This document shows, in pieces, positions 44,154 through 53,267 of a stretch of 64,000 bases of DNA. Position numbers and translations under genes: made by a program. Under the pieces are notes generated by a model. It was not told the origin of the DNA. It saw only the letters and a program-made list of their open reading frames with translations, and searched no databases. Source of the DNA: Dyadobacter diqingensis (GTDB lineage: Bacteria; Bacteroidota; Bacteroidia; Cytophagales; Spirosomataceae); the NCBI RefSeq assembly GCF_024220585.1, contig NZ_JAMXKF010000008.1:1-64000 (forward strand), in the 5' to 3' direction. How positions within the stretch are numbered: position 1 is the first letter of the stretch; each line of letters begins with the position of its first letter.

Positions 44154-45674
44154 TTATCTGTTAGCAGCTTCTGCCATCATTTTTTCACCTTTGATCTGAG
44201 CATCTTCAATAGTACCAACAAGGTTGAAAGCCATTTCAGGAAGGTGATCGTATCCGCCATCCATGATCTGGTTAAATCCTTTGATTGTATCGTTGATGTC
44301 TACCAATACACCTTTAAGACCTGTAAACTGTTCAGCCACAAAGAAAGGTTGTGACAAGAAACGTTCTACACGACGTGCACGTGATACAACAAGTTTATCT
44401 TCATCAGATAATTCTTCCATACCAAGGATCGCGATGATATCCTGCAATTCTTTATAACGTTGCAAGATGTTTTTCACACGCTGAGCACAGTTGTAGTGAG
44501 CGTCACCCAATGTTTCAGCGTTCAGGATACGGGAAACTGAATCTAGTGGATCCACAGCAGGATAAATACCTTTTTCAGCAACTTTACGGGAAAGCGTAGT
44601 TGTTGCGTCCAAGTGAGTAAATGTCGTCGCCGGTGCCGGATCCGTCAAGTCATCCGCAGGTACATAAACAGCCTGTACAGATGTAATAGAACCACGTTTT
44701 GTGGAAGTAATACGCTCCTGCATCTGACCCATTTCAGTAGCAAGTGTTGGCTGGTAACCTACCGCAGAAGGCATACGTCCCAAAAGGGCCGATACTTCTG
44801 ATCCTGCTTGTGTAAAACGGAAGATATTGTCAATAAAGAAAAGGATATCACGTCCCTGACCTTCGCCATCTCCATCACGGAAATATTCAGCAACGGTAAG
44901 ACCCGTCAAGGCAACACGCGCACGCGCTCCAGGAGGCTCGTTCATTTGTCCGAACACGAAAGTAGCTTGTGAGTCTTTCAAAGTTTCATAATCCACTTTT
45001 GAAATATCCCATCCGCCTTCTTCCATGCTGTGTTTGAAATCGTCACCGTATTTAATGATACCAGCTTCGATCATCTCACGCATCAAGTCATTTCCTTCAC
45101 GAGTACGCTCTCCAACACCCGCGAATACTGAAAGACCAGCATATGCTTTTGCGATGTTGTTGATCAATTCCTGAATCAATACCGTTTTACCAACACCGGC
45201 ACCACCAAACAAACCGATTTTACCCCCCTTTACATAAGGAGCAAGTAAGTCGATAACTTTGATACCTGTGAAAAGTACCTCAGTAGCTGTTGCCAAATCT
45301 TCATATTTTGGAGCAGCACGGTGAATTGAAATACGTTTGTCAGTAGCGTCAACTGGATTAAGACCGTCGATAGGCTCTCCAATTACGTTAAACAAACGTC
45401 CTTTAATTGATTCACCAGTTGGGATTGTGATCGGAGAACCAAGAGGTTTCACAGCCATTCCGCGGAACATACCTTCGGTACTGTCCATCGCAATAGTACG
45501 AACTCTGTCTTCGCCTAAGTGTTGCTGACACTCAAGGATTACTTTTTGACCGTTTGATTTGATGACCTCTAATGCATCAAGAATAGCCGGGATGCGTTCG
45601 CTGTCTTCAAATGATACGTCTACAACGGGACCAATTACCTGCGTAATTTTTCCTAAGTTTGTCGCGTTTGCCAT
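44154..45674 (-). CDS. atpD: ATP synthase beta subunit
   Basis: 506 residues. Walker A GGAGVGKT, catalytic GERTREGNDL and the lever EELSDEDK (DELSEED region) are intact. The catalytic subunit of F1. The atpD-atpC pair is separate from the other atp genes, which are not in the window; that split is usual in Bacteroidota. A full-consensus promoter lies 45 bp upstream. Confidence 0.98.
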   Translation of the reverse strand: MANATNLGKITQVIGPVVDVSFEDSERIPAILDALEVIKSNGQKVILECQQHLGEDRVRTIAMDSTEGMFRGMAVKPLGSPITIPTGESIKGRLFNVIGEPIDGLNPVDATDKRISIHRAAPKYEDLATATEVLFTGIKVIDLLAPYVKGGKIGLFGGAGVGKTVLIQELINNIAKAYAGLSVFAGVGERTREGNDLMREMIEAGIIKYGDDFKHSMEEGGWDISKVDYETLKDSQATFVFGQMNEPPGARARVALTGLTVAEYFRDGDGEGQGRDILFFIDNIFRFTQAGSEVSALLGRMPSAVGYQPTLATEMGQMQERITSTKRGSITSVQAVYVPADDLTDPAPATTFTHLDATTTLSRKVAEKGIYPAVDPLDSVSRILNAETLGDAHYNCAQRVKNILQRYKELQDIIAILGMEELSDEDKLVVSRARRVERFLSQPFFVAEQFTGLKGVLVDINDTIKGFNQIMDGGYDHLPEMAFNLVGTIEDAQIKGEKMMAEAANR

Positions 45675-45718
45675 TATAAGAATTTTAGTATAGTCTATGA
45701 GAGGTTATTTTCAGACCG

Positions 45719-45749
45719 CAAAAGTAGGAGATAATTTGGTCAGTACCAA
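45719..45749 (-). promoter_or_regulatory. promoter of atpDC
   Basis: On the minus strand TTGG, spacer of 19, TACTTTTG: a full match to the Bacteroidota sigma promoter (TTTG/TTG-N19-TAnnTTTG). The -10 box is at 45719-45726 and the -33 box at 45746-45749. The leader to the ATG would be about 38 nt. Confidence 0.7.
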
Positions 45750-45929
45750 TAGTGTCACGATTCATTTATTGGATATTTTTTAGAAAATCACCCAAAATCA
45801 GTTAAAACAGTATAGAAATTATCAGAAACGGGTTAAAAAAATGTTGTGCCAGGAACTTTTTTTTCAATATGAACTTATTTTTTCGATACACGAATATTTC
45901 AATATTAGCATATTGCGATTTGGAATGGA

Positions 45930-45961
45930 TTTGATGAAGTTATGAAAATCGGCTAAATTTG
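45930..45961 (+). promoter_or_regulatory. promoter of the DUF433 gene
   Basis: TTTG (45930-45933), spacer of 20, TAAATTTG (45954-45961), matching the Bacteroidota consensus. The ATG is 27 bp downstream. The 314-bp gap 45675-45988 therefore holds two divergent promoters and no gene. Confidence 0.65.
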
Positions 45962-45988
45962 AGTTATAAATCTTTATACTTCTGATAA

Positions 45989-46222
45989 ATGAATACACAG
46001 CTTTTAGAGCGGATCACGTTCAATCCGAATCAATGCGGAGGAAAACCATGTATTCGTAATATGCGTATAAGAGTGACAGACGTCATTGAGTTATTGGCAA
46101 ATGGATTAACGCCGGAACAGATTGTTGCTGAGGAATTACCTGATTTGGTTCCGGAATATATCACCGCTTGTCTTCTCTATGCGGCTGTGAAACTGAATCA
46201 TCCTGTTTTACAAGCAGCTTGA
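45989..46222 (+). CDS. DUF433 antitoxin-like protein
   Basis: 77 residues: RITFNPNQCGGKPCIRNMRI and LLANGLTPEQIVAEELPDLV are the DUF433 hallmarks, a wHTH-like family usually paired with a DUF5615 PIN-like toxin. The toxin ATG overlaps its stop (TGATG), but the toxin frame is only a relic, so this is an orphan antitoxin. Confidence 0.85.
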   Translation: MNTQLLERITFNPNQCGGKPCIRNMRIRVTDVIELLANGLTPEQIVAEELPDLVPEYITACLLYAAVKLNHPVLQAA

Positions 46223-46314
46223 TGATCATCCTTGATGCAACATATACCTCCTAATTTAACTTAACCCAGGCATTAGACCTGCTTCAAAATACCGATCTCG
46301 TAGAAATCATCTGA
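46222..46314 (+). pseudogene. deletion relic of a DUF5615-type toxin
   Basis: The ATG overlaps the DUF433 stop. The frame gives MIILDATYTS, a TAA at 46252-46254, then FNLTQALDLLQNTDLVEII and a TGA at 46312-46314. The first part matches the family start (MIILDA), the second its C-terminal end (LTQ ... LL ... LVEI); the ~80 residues between, including the active site, are gone. The remaining bases to 46397 hold only a possible promoter for the next gene. Confidence 0.6.
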
Positions 46315-46397
46315 TAGCTGATGTTCGATTTGAAACATTATATCAAATTGTGGCAGGCAGGCGTTGGTAACTTTCAGTATCGGGCTAAAAAACATTT

Positions 46398-49061
46398 ATG
46401 AAAGAACTTTTTTTTTGGAAAGTATGGTCTTCGTCTGAACGCAGAATTACAATTGCTGCTTTCGTCATTATAATATTATCAATACTCTTTTTCGTTCTGA
46501 AAGGCATTGATCCCCTTGCCAATGTGATCCGCTGGGACGTACTCAGCGAACTGTCCGATATCTCCACCGTTGTGGATGTTCTGAAATTTGATCAGTGGCA
46601 GTATGGAATTTCTGTTCCTTCCAATCTGGTTACTGAACAGTTTGTCGCTTCCACCATGGAAACCGATTTTCTGACCTTGAAAATCTTTTGGGGGTTTGTA
46701 ATTATTGGTCTTTCCTTTATTCTGGCGGCCTTAACGACCATGCCGCGTTTCTGGTATTTGGCCGGAATGGTTGTATTTATTCTTCTGCTCGCTTCTGCAA
46801 GGCTCGAAACGCTGGGTGTGTTTGGCGAAGGAAGCCGGGTTTTGTTTATTATAACCGTAACATTATTTACGGGTCTCAGCTATTATTTCCATGCGTTCCG
46901 CCCCGACCTTGGAATCGGCACGCGGATTCTTGGACTTTTGGGAGTTTCAGTTTTTTTGTTGATCCTGATTGCTTTTGTGTCGCCGGTTGCCTTCCCTGCG
47001 CTAACGGCAGCATCTTATTCCCTGCCAGTCTGGATGCTGATCTCGATTATATTTTTGCTGGTATCGGCAACGGAAATTGTTGCGGCGCTGGTATGGCTTA
47101 GTACGAGCGGAGAAAGTAAAAATGGCAAATCGGGTCTGACCAATTTTCTGGTGATCAGCATTCTTTATCTGTTGTCCCTGCTCCTGCTCTACCTGAAAAA
47201 CACACGTCAGATCGATTGGGACCTTACTTTATTGAGTCCGGTATATCTTGCCATTGCCGCCGGGGTGTTAGGTCTCTGGGGTTTTAAGAAAAGAACGGAT
47301 TCTACCAATGGATTAATATCCTTTCGCACAACCGGTTTTTGGTTATATATAGGCCTTTTTATTGTTACAGCCGCTTTTACTGCATACGCCGCAGGGACGG
47401 CCAATGATCCTTTGCTGGAAGTTTTGGAAGATGTTGTGGTGAACGGACAGCTGGCCATGAGCATCGTTTTTCTTTTTTATATTATCGTAAACTTTTACGC
47501 CGTATTCAAACAAGGGCTGGCTGTTCATAAGGTATTATATAAACCCATGCGTTTTGGATTAACACAGACCCGTCTGTTTGGTTTCGCGGGAGTGGTGGTA
47601 CTATTCTCGATGCAGCGGCTGCTCCCCGTTTATCAGGGTGTGGCGGGATATTTCAACGGGTTGGGTGATTTATATTCCAACACGGGTGAATATCCTCTTG
47701 CGGAGCAGTATTATAAAATGGCGTTGCAGCAGGAATTTCAGAATCATAAGTCTAACTACGCGTTGGCTTCACTTGCCTTGCGGCAGGGCGATAAGGTGGC
47801 AGCGGCCTATTATTTCCGTCAGGCTTTATTGAAAAACCCTTCTCCGCAGGCATATGCAGGTCTTACGGGTGTATTGATGCAGGAAAGTCTGTTTTTTGAT
47901 GCTGTTTTTAGTTTGCAGGAGGGTCTTAGGGCTTTTCCGGAAAGCGGAGAATTGTTAAATAACCTGGGCATGCTCTATGCCAAAACGAACGTAGCGGATT
48001 CGGCACATTTTTATCTCGACAAAGCTGAAAAAAATATAAAAAGATCAGAAGTGCCGGCAACGAATTTACTGGCAATCTGGGCACGGAGCACCGATGCAGG
48101 GTTGCTGGATTCCCTGGCCAATAACAGTAATGCGCAAAAATATCTTTCCTGGCAGGCAAACTGGCTGGCCGTTCAAAACCTGCGTCAGAAATTTCCTAAG
48201 CAATTCTTTAAGGATGACGCGATTAATCCGGATTCTGTTCTGAGTGTTTCCAGCCTGGCCTATTTGTTGAATTATGCGCGAAATCAGGCGAGTGCAGATA
48301 GTTTGCCGGCTACGTTTTTACCAAAACTGGCAAATAAAAATCCGTTGCTTTCGGAGGATCTGTCGCTGGGTGCGCTTTATCCTGAATTTTACAGCGGGAA
48401 TAAGTTGAAAGCCATTGAAACGCTGTCGGTTTGGGCAGAGCAAGGGGGCGAGAAAAGTAAAATGTATCATAAGGTACTTGGCCACTGGTTGTTGCAGGTT
48501 GGTTTATATGACCTGGCGATTCAGCATCTGGCGAATGTCGACGGTGTGGAAGGGATACTCGGACAAGCTGTTGGCTATGCACTTTCAGGTCAGCAGGCTA
48601 TTGGCGGGCTATTGCTTCAGAGAATGCAGGAAAAAGAACCGAATCCGGCGCTGCAAAAATTACAAGGCTCTTTGATGACCATCAAACCGCCGCAAACCAG
48701 AGCGGATTCGCTTTTTGCGACAGCGCAGAAAATACCTTCCGACAAAAATTTCGACGCGGCGATCCATGCCAATCCCTTTGACGCCAAAATTGTAGCGGCG
48801 GCTGCCAGTTATTACGGACAAAAGAAGCAGGTTTCGAAGGCTTACAAAATTGTCCTGGATGCCATGAAATTTAATGACCGCGCTCCGTTGTTATGGCAGC
48901 AGTATACCATTTTAAGCTTACAACAGGGCCTCACTGGTCAGGCGGATGAAGGCGAAGCGCAGGTCAGGGAATTATCCTCTCCTGCCGATTATCAGGCTTT
49001 TGTTACGCGCTATCAGCCTATGCGTGCTCTCATCGAAAAACAACGGGCGGAGTTTCATTGA
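46398..49061 (+). CDS. large polytopic membrane protein with TPR domain
   Basis: 887 residues. About ten hydrophobic helices in residues 15-430, then TPR units from ~435 (GDLYSNTGEYPLAEQYYKMA, NYALASLALRQGDKVAAAYY) to the end. No enzymatic motif recognised. Bacteroidota carry similar uncharacterised proteins. TTG-N17-TAACTTTC at 46348-46375 could be its promoter. The next gene is 97 bp downstream on the same strand. Confidence 0.65.
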   Translation: MKELFFWKVWSSSERRITIAAFVIIILSILFFVLKGIDPLANVIRWDVLSELSDISTVVDVLKFDQWQYGISVPSNLVTEQFVASTMETDFLTLKIFWGFVIIGLSFILAALTTMPRFWYLAGMVVFILLLASARLETLGVFGEGSRVLFIITVTLFTGLSYYFHAFRPDLGIGTRILGLLGVSVFLLILIAFVSPVAFPALTAASYSLPVWMLISIIFLLVSATEIVAALVWLSTSGESKNGKSGLTNFLVISILYLLSLLLLYLKNTRQIDWDLTLLSPVYLAIAAGVLGLWGFKKRTDSTNGLISFRTTGFWLYIGLFIVTAAFTAYAAGTANDPLLEVLEDVVVNGQLAMSIVFLFYIIVNFYAVFKQGLAVHKVLYKPMRFGLTQTRLFGFAGVVVLFSMQRLLPVYQGVAGYFNGLGDLYSNTGEYPLAEQYYKMALQQEFQNHKSNYALASLALRQGDKVAAAYYFRQALLKNPSPQAYAGLTGVLMQESLFFDAVFSLQEGLRAFPESGELLNNLGMLYAKTNVADSAHFYLDKAEKNIKRSEVPATNLLAIWARSTDAGLLDSLANNSNAQKYLSWQANWLAVQNLRQKFPKQFFKDDAINPDSVLSVSSLAYLLNYARNQASADSLPATFLPKLANKNPLLSEDLSLGALYPEFYSGNKLKAIETLSVWAEQGGEKSKMYHKVLGHWLLQVGLYDLAIQHLANVDGVEGILGQAVGYALSGQQAIGGLLLQRMQEKEPNPALQKLQGSLMTIKPPQTRADSLFATAQKIPSDKNFDAAIHANPFDAKIVAAAASYYGQKKQVSKAYKIVLDAMKFNDRAPLLWQQYTILSLQQGLTGQADEGEAQVRELSSPADYQAFVTRYQPMRALIEKQRAEFH

Positions 49062-49158
49062 TTTTTTATTTTAGCATTTGAAAGATGCTGTCTAACCTTT
49101 TGTGAAGTAATTTTAAGACGCTTTACAATCAGCGTTGTTCAAAATCCGGAAAAATCCT

Positions 49159-49611
49159 ATGACATTACAATGGACATCATCAATGAGCGGCCAGGAAACC
49201 CGGATATTCCGTGGAAAACTGATTGCCGGAATATTGAAGCGCAGTTTTTGGAAAGACGACGCCTACGGTGAATTAAACGGTCATATGGTTCGGTTTAAAA
49301 CCAACGGATTCTGGAAACGTACCACACAGATTCTGGACATTGAAGGCACAAAAGAGCTGGGGCTCATAACGTTCAATATCTGGAAAAGCACCGCTGTGAT
49401 AACCTATGAAAATCAAACGTACGGGTGGAAATTTGATTCATGGATGAGGAAAAAATGGCAGCTGGGAAACGGAGATGATTTTGTTCAATATGTGAAGAGA
49501 AGCAGCTGGAAAAATGAAGGGGATATAGAAATACAGAATATTTCTCCGGCACTCGTTTTAGCAGGGCTTTTTATTTATGGTTATTTCTGGAAAATCGCGG
49601 CAGCATCCTGA
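49159..49611 (+). CDS. hypothetical protein with C-terminal hydrophobic segment
   Basis: 150 residues from the ATG at 49159; the TTG at 49135 gives an unlikely extension. Beta-rich with repeated Trp/Lys-rich strands (FKTNGFWKRTTQILD, WKSTAVITYENQTYGWKFD) resembling tubby/scramblase-like folds, and a single hydrophobic end (ALVLAGLFIYGYFWKI). Not recognised. It precedes the ABC ATPase gene by 37 bp. Confidence 0.6.
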   Translation: MTLQWTSSMSGQETRIFRGKLIAGILKRSFWKDDAYGELNGHMVRFKTNGFWKRTTQILDIEGTKELGLITFNIWKSTAVITYENQTYGWKFDSWMRKKWQLGNGDDFVQYVKRSSWKNEGDIEIQNISPALVLAGLFIYGYFWKIAAAS

Positions 49612-49648
49612 TTATAGAAAACTTCCTATCAAACAATAATTGTTCATT

Positions 49649-50359
49649 ATGAAAATCATTGAAACGACCGATATCTCCAAGCGCTATGTGATGGGCAGCG
49701 AGATTATCCAGGCACTTAAATCGGTAACTATTTCTGTGAGTAAAGGAGAATACGTGGCGTTTATGGGGCCTTCGGGTTCGGGGAAGTCTACTTTGATGAA
49801 TATAATCGGCTGTCTGGATACGCCCAGCACCGGCAAATATATCCTGAACAATAAGGACGTCAGCGATATGTCGGAAAGTGAGCTCGCAGAAATACGTAAC
49901 AAGGAAATCGGCTTTGTGTTCCAGACTTTTAATCTTTTGCCCCGTATGTCTTCGCTGGACAATGTGGCATTGCCGCTAATTTATGCGGGTTTAAGCAAAG
50001 CCGATCGTACGGAAAAAGCGATGATGTCGCTTCGAAATGTGGGGCTGGAAAACCGGGCCGGACATAAGCCCAATGAGCTTTCCGGGGGACAACGCCAACG
50101 TGTAGCCATTGCGCGTGCGCTTGTCAATGACCCGAGTATTCTGCTTGCGGATGAACCAACGGGAAATTTGGATTCCAAAACATCTTATGAGATTATGGAC
50201 CTGTTCGATCAGTTGTATAGCAAAGGCAATACGATTGTAATGGTAACGCACGAAGAGGATATCGCCCATTATGCCCACCGGATCATCAGGTTACGCGACG
50301 GTTTGGTGGAGTCTGATACGATCAATCCAAATCCTACGAAGGTTGGGCATTTGGTGTAA
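49649..50359 (+). CDS. ABC transporter ATP-binding protein, LolD/MacB type
   Basis: 236 residues from the ATG at 49649 (KIIETTDISKRYVMGSEIIQ). Walker A GPSGSGKST, signature LSGGQRQRVAIARAL and Walker B LLADEPTGNLDS. The sequence class is that of MacB/LolD/FtsE ATPases that power lipoprotein release or efflux. No permease partner is adjacent, so the complex is unknown. Confidence 0.92.
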   Translation: MKIIETTDISKRYVMGSEIIQALKSVTISVSKGEYVAFMGPSGSGKSTLMNIIGCLDTPSTGKYILNNKDVSDMSESELAEIRNKEIGFVFQTFNLLPRMSSLDNVALPLIYAGLSKADRTEKAMMSLRNVGLENRAGHKPNELSGGQRQRVAIARALVNDPSILLADEPTGNLDSKTSYEIMDLFDQLYSKGNTIVMVTHEEDIAHYAHRIIRLRDGLVESDTINPNPTKVGHLV

Positions 50360-50415
50360 GGGCAAATGTCATTTGATATAATTTTATTAACTTTCGGAAA
50401 AAGAAAGGAATTAAG

Positions 50416-50613
50416 ATGGAAGGAATCAGCTATTTAACAGATGATGCAGGCCATAAGAAGGCAGTAGTAATTGACTTTACCTTGCTCAAAGACCGCGATG
50501 GCTTAACTGAAATTCTTGAAGAAATTGAAGATGAAATCGCTGTTGAATTGAGGAGAGATGAGCCATCATTTGACTGGAGTGAAGTTAAAGCAGGATTGAT
50601 GGAGAAGGACTGA
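50416..50613 (+). CDS. small antitoxin of a RelE/ParE-type pair
   Basis: 65 residues, acidic, helix-rich C-terminus (DEPSFDWSEVKAGLMEKD) that would wrap the toxin. The next gene starts 4 bp after its stop. It lacks a clear DNA-binding fold at this length; assignment rests on size, acidity and partner. Confidence 0.75.
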   Translation: MEGISYLTDDAGHKKAVVIDFTLLKDRDGLTEILEEIEDEIAVELRRDEPSFDWSEVKAGLMEKD

Positions 50614-50617
50614 TGAT

Positions 50618-50878
50618 ATGTATAAAATTATCATCGGAAGGTCAGCACTAAAAGAATTGGAGGAAGTTCCCAAAGTATCCAGGCTTAAAATAATTTCAAA
50701 AATTGATGAACTGGCTATTGAACCGAGACCAAGTGGCGTTAAAAAGCTGCAAAGCTCATCCAATTCGTATCGAGTCAGGGTTGGCAATTACAGAGTAATA
50801 TATCAAATTGAAGATTTAAAGCTGATTGTCAATATAATAAAAGTCGCAGACAGGAAAGAAGTATATAGAAAAAGATAG
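50618..50878 (+). CDS. RelE/ParE-family toxin
   Basis: 86 residues. YKIIIGRSALKELEEVPKVS, KLQSSSNSYRVRVGNYRVIY and the C-terminal KVADRKEVYRKR are the RelE/ParE core with its Arg/Tyr/Lys cleft. Probably a ribosome-dependent mRNA interferase or gyrase inhibitor. With its antitoxin and a strong terminator at 50936 it forms a closed unit. Confidence 0.85.
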   Translation: MYKIIIGRSALKELEEVPKVSRLKIISKIDELAIEPRPSGVKKLQSSSNSYRVRVGNYRVIYQIEDLKLIVNIIKVADRKEVYRKR

Positions 50879-50935
50879 TACGTGCTGTCTGATTTCAAAG
50901 AATTTATAACACGAACAATACAAGAATCAAAGTGA

Positions 50936-50982
50936 AATCCGAATGAATTACTGCGTCGTTGTAATTTATTCGGATTATTTTT
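50936..50982 (+). terminator. terminator of the RelE/ParE unit
   Basis: Arms 50936-50951 and 50961-50976 pair over 16 bases with one mismatch (AATCCGAATGAATTAC / GTAATTTATTCGGATT), loop of nine, followed by atttttag. Confidence 0.75.
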
Positions 50983-50995
50983 AGTTAATACCTTT

Positions 50996-51718
50996 ATGAA
51001 AATCAATTTCGCAGACTTAATTTTATTTGAAGACGAGGATTTTTTACTCGTTAATAAACCGCCGCATCTGGCGACACTGGATGAACGTACTGCCGACCGT
51101 GGAGGCAGTGTTTTACGCCTTGCCAAAGAATACAATCCGGAGTTACAGGCAGCACACAGGCTCGATAAAGAGACTTCCGGCGTGCTGGCTTTTGCAAAAA
51201 ATCCGGCGGCTTATCGTCATTTGGCCATGCAGTTTGAACACAGGGAAGTTACCAAACGGTATCACGCTGTAACGAATGGCATCCATGACCTCGACAGCAT
51301 TTCTGTTTATTTGCCCATTTTGGCATTAAAAAACGGAACGGCAGTAAAAATTGACCGGGCTGAGGGAAAAGTGGCCGAAACCATTTTTAATACGCTAAAA
51401 GTGTTTCGCGGTTACACACTTGTGGAATGTATCCCCATTACCGGGCGTATGCATCAGATCCGTATCCACCTTTCATGCCTGAAGGCGCCCATCGTTTGCG
51501 ATCCGCAGTATGGCGGTGAGCCGATTTTCCTTTCGAGCCTGAAACGTAAGTTTAACCTTAAAAAGGAAACGGAAGAGCAGCCACTTATCCAACGGGTAGC
51601 ATTGCATGCATTTTCTCTTTCTTTTGCATTGATGAACGGCGATCCGGTGAAAATTGAAGCACCTTATCCAAAAGATTTTGAGGTACTTGTAAAGCAGCTG
51701 AACAAGTTCGGAGTTTAA
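50996..51718 (+). CDS. second RluA-family pseudouridine synthase
   Basis: 240 residues. Catalytic HRLDKETSGVL (Asp57), GRMHQIRIHLSCLKAPIVCD. It is distinct from the copy at 32631; both lack S4 domains. It modifies rRNA or tRNA; the exact position is unknown. Confidence 0.9.
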   Translation: MKINFADLILFEDEDFLLVNKPPHLATLDERTADRGGSVLRLAKEYNPELQAAHRLDKETSGVLAFAKNPAAYRHLAMQFEHREVTKRYHAVTNGIHDLDSISVYLPILALKNGTAVKIDRAEGKVAETIFNTLKVFRGYTLVECIPITGRMHQIRIHLSCLKAPIVCDPQYGGEPIFLSSLKRKFNLKKETEEQPLIQRVALHAFSLSFALMNGDPVKIEAPYPKDFEVLVKQLNKFGV

Positions 51719-51754
51719 AATATTAGCCATTTCTTATCTAAGTCACACTTCTTT

Positions 51755-52525
51755 ATGAGATCAATTTTATTCGCATCCAGGATATTCTTCCTGTTTTGTT
51801 TCTTTTTTGCAACATTAACAGGTTCATTAACAGCACAAACGGTTCGAAAGAATGACGTGATTGTGAAAAAGGATAATGAAAAGATTGAGGTGGTTATCCA
51901 GGAAATTGATGCGAATACGATCCGATATAAAAAAGTAAGCGACCCGGACGGACCGGTTTTTACACTAAACAAAACAGACGTTACTTCCATTTTATACGGA
52001 AACGGTGAGGTGGAAAATTTCGATAAACCGACCGATGAGTATTTTGCTCCGGGTAGTGTGCCGCCCCCGGTTATTTATAAACAGGAACAGCCCAAAACAT
52101 ACTATAACTCGGGTGGAAGACTTTCTGGCCGTGATTCTGATCAGCTCCGGTCGAATTATAAGCTCTATGTTAAAAAAGCCAGATCTTACAGAAAACTGGG
52201 TTTTATCGGAGCCTCTGCCGGATTATTGTTTACTGTGGTGGGAGCCGCCATTATTTCGAGCGCTGATAATTATTACAACACAGGTACAGGAACGTATGTA
52301 TCGAATGACGACGCTGCCGCAGGAGCATTGCTTTTTTTATTTGGTCTGGGCGGAGGAATTCCCCTGACAATCGTCGGTTTTGTTAAACACAAGAGTTATA
52401 CTAAAAGAGCAGTAGAAGTCCAGAACGAGCTTCGCAGAAGGAACCAGCCGTTATCATTGCGGTTGAGTCCGGGGTTTAATCCACAGACAAATACAGGATA
52501 CCTATCGTTGAAACTGGCGTTTTAA
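51755..52525 (+). CDS. exported membrane protein with two C-terminal helices
   Basis: 256 residues. Signal peptide (about 1-29, GSLTAQ), a ~60-residue domain (VIVKKDNEKIEVVIQEIDANT, VFTLNKTDVTSILYGNG) found in many Bacteroidota surface proteins, then two glycine-rich hydrophobic segments (GFIGASAGLLFTVVGAAI and GALLFLFGLGGGIPLTIVGF). The architecture resembles what the 28733 fragment has lost. Function unknown. It ends before a strong terminator. Confidence 0.65.
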   Translation: MRSILFASRIFFLFCFFFATLTGSLTAQTVRKNDVIVKKDNEKIEVVIQEIDANTIRYKKVSDPDGPVFTLNKTDVTSILYGNGEVENFDKPTDEYFAPGSVPPPVIYKQEQPKTYYNSGGRLSGRDSDQLRSNYKLYVKKARSYRKLGFIGASAGLLFTVVGAAIISSADNYYNTGTGTYVSNDDAAAGALLFLFGLGGGIPLTIVGFVKHKSYTKRAVEVQNELRRRNQPLSLRLSPGFNPQTNTGYLSLKLAF

Positions 52526-52540
52526 TAACCCATAAATCAT

Positions 52541-52577
52541 AAAAAAGCGGTGCAAGAGTCTCTTGCACCGCTTTTTT
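52541..52577. terminator. bidirectional terminator between convergent genes
   Basis: A 17-bp perfect stem (AAAAAAGCGGTGCAAGA / TCTTGCACCGCTTTTTT) with a three-base loop, T-tracts on both strands. Confidence 0.93.
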
Positions 52578-52593
52578 AATGAAGTGTAATATC

Positions 52594-53124
52594 TTAGAAT
52601 TTGAAAGCAATTCCAGCCTTGAATGGAGAAGCATTGTAACCAACTTCTGCAAAAACACCCATTTTAGGTTTGAAATAATAACGGGCACCAGCAAAAACGC
52701 CGAAGAATACACCGCTACCATAGCCGTCATCATATAATCCTGAATAACCATCAGGATCACTGAATGAAGAAACGCGATATCCTATGGCAGGTCCTGCGTA
52801 AAGGTCAAGGTTGTCCATTTTAAGGAAGTGCTTTCCGTAATGGTATGAGCCCCTTGCTGCAATTGTGAAGAAATTATATTTCCACTTATAGCCAACAAAG
52901 CCATAATTCCAGGTTGTAAAGTCAGCTTGTCCACCTACACTGATGAAGTCGTGAATACCTGCTTCATAAGATGCTCCGACACCAACACCGCCTCCGCCAT
53001 AAGTACCACCAAGGTTGATCCCTGCATTCAATAATTTATCTCCTTTTTCAAATTGCGCAAAAGCTGATTGAGAAGTAATTCCCAAAACGGCAATAACGAT
53101 TAGCGTTGATAGAATGTTTTTCAT
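52594..53124 (-). CDS. outer-membrane beta-barrel protein
   Basis: 176 residues with signal peptide (about 1-23, SAFAQ) and eight-strand-like alternating pattern ending in phenylalanine (AGIAFKF), as in the OmpA/PorT-type small barrels. Gly-rich GTYGGGGVGVGASYEAG near the first strand. Surface role unknown. Confidence 0.8.
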   Translation of the reverse strand: MKNILSTLIVIAVLGITSQSAFAQFEKGDKLLNAGINLGGTYGGGGVGVGASYEAGIHDFISVGGQADFTTWNYGFVGYKWKYNFFTIAARGSYHYGKHFLKMDNLDLYAGPAIGYRVSSFSDPDGYSGLYDDGYGSGVFFGVFAGARYYFKPKMGVFAEVGYNASPFKAGIAFKF

Positions 53125-53267
53125 TTTGATAGAATGATTAAGTAAAATAATAATGGCACAAATTAAAGCGATTATTTTTTTGCTTCAAAACTTGTGCCAT
53201 TGATACTTATTATACGGAAAATTACAATGATGAAAGGCTTTTTACGCTTGCTTCCGGTTTTCCATCG

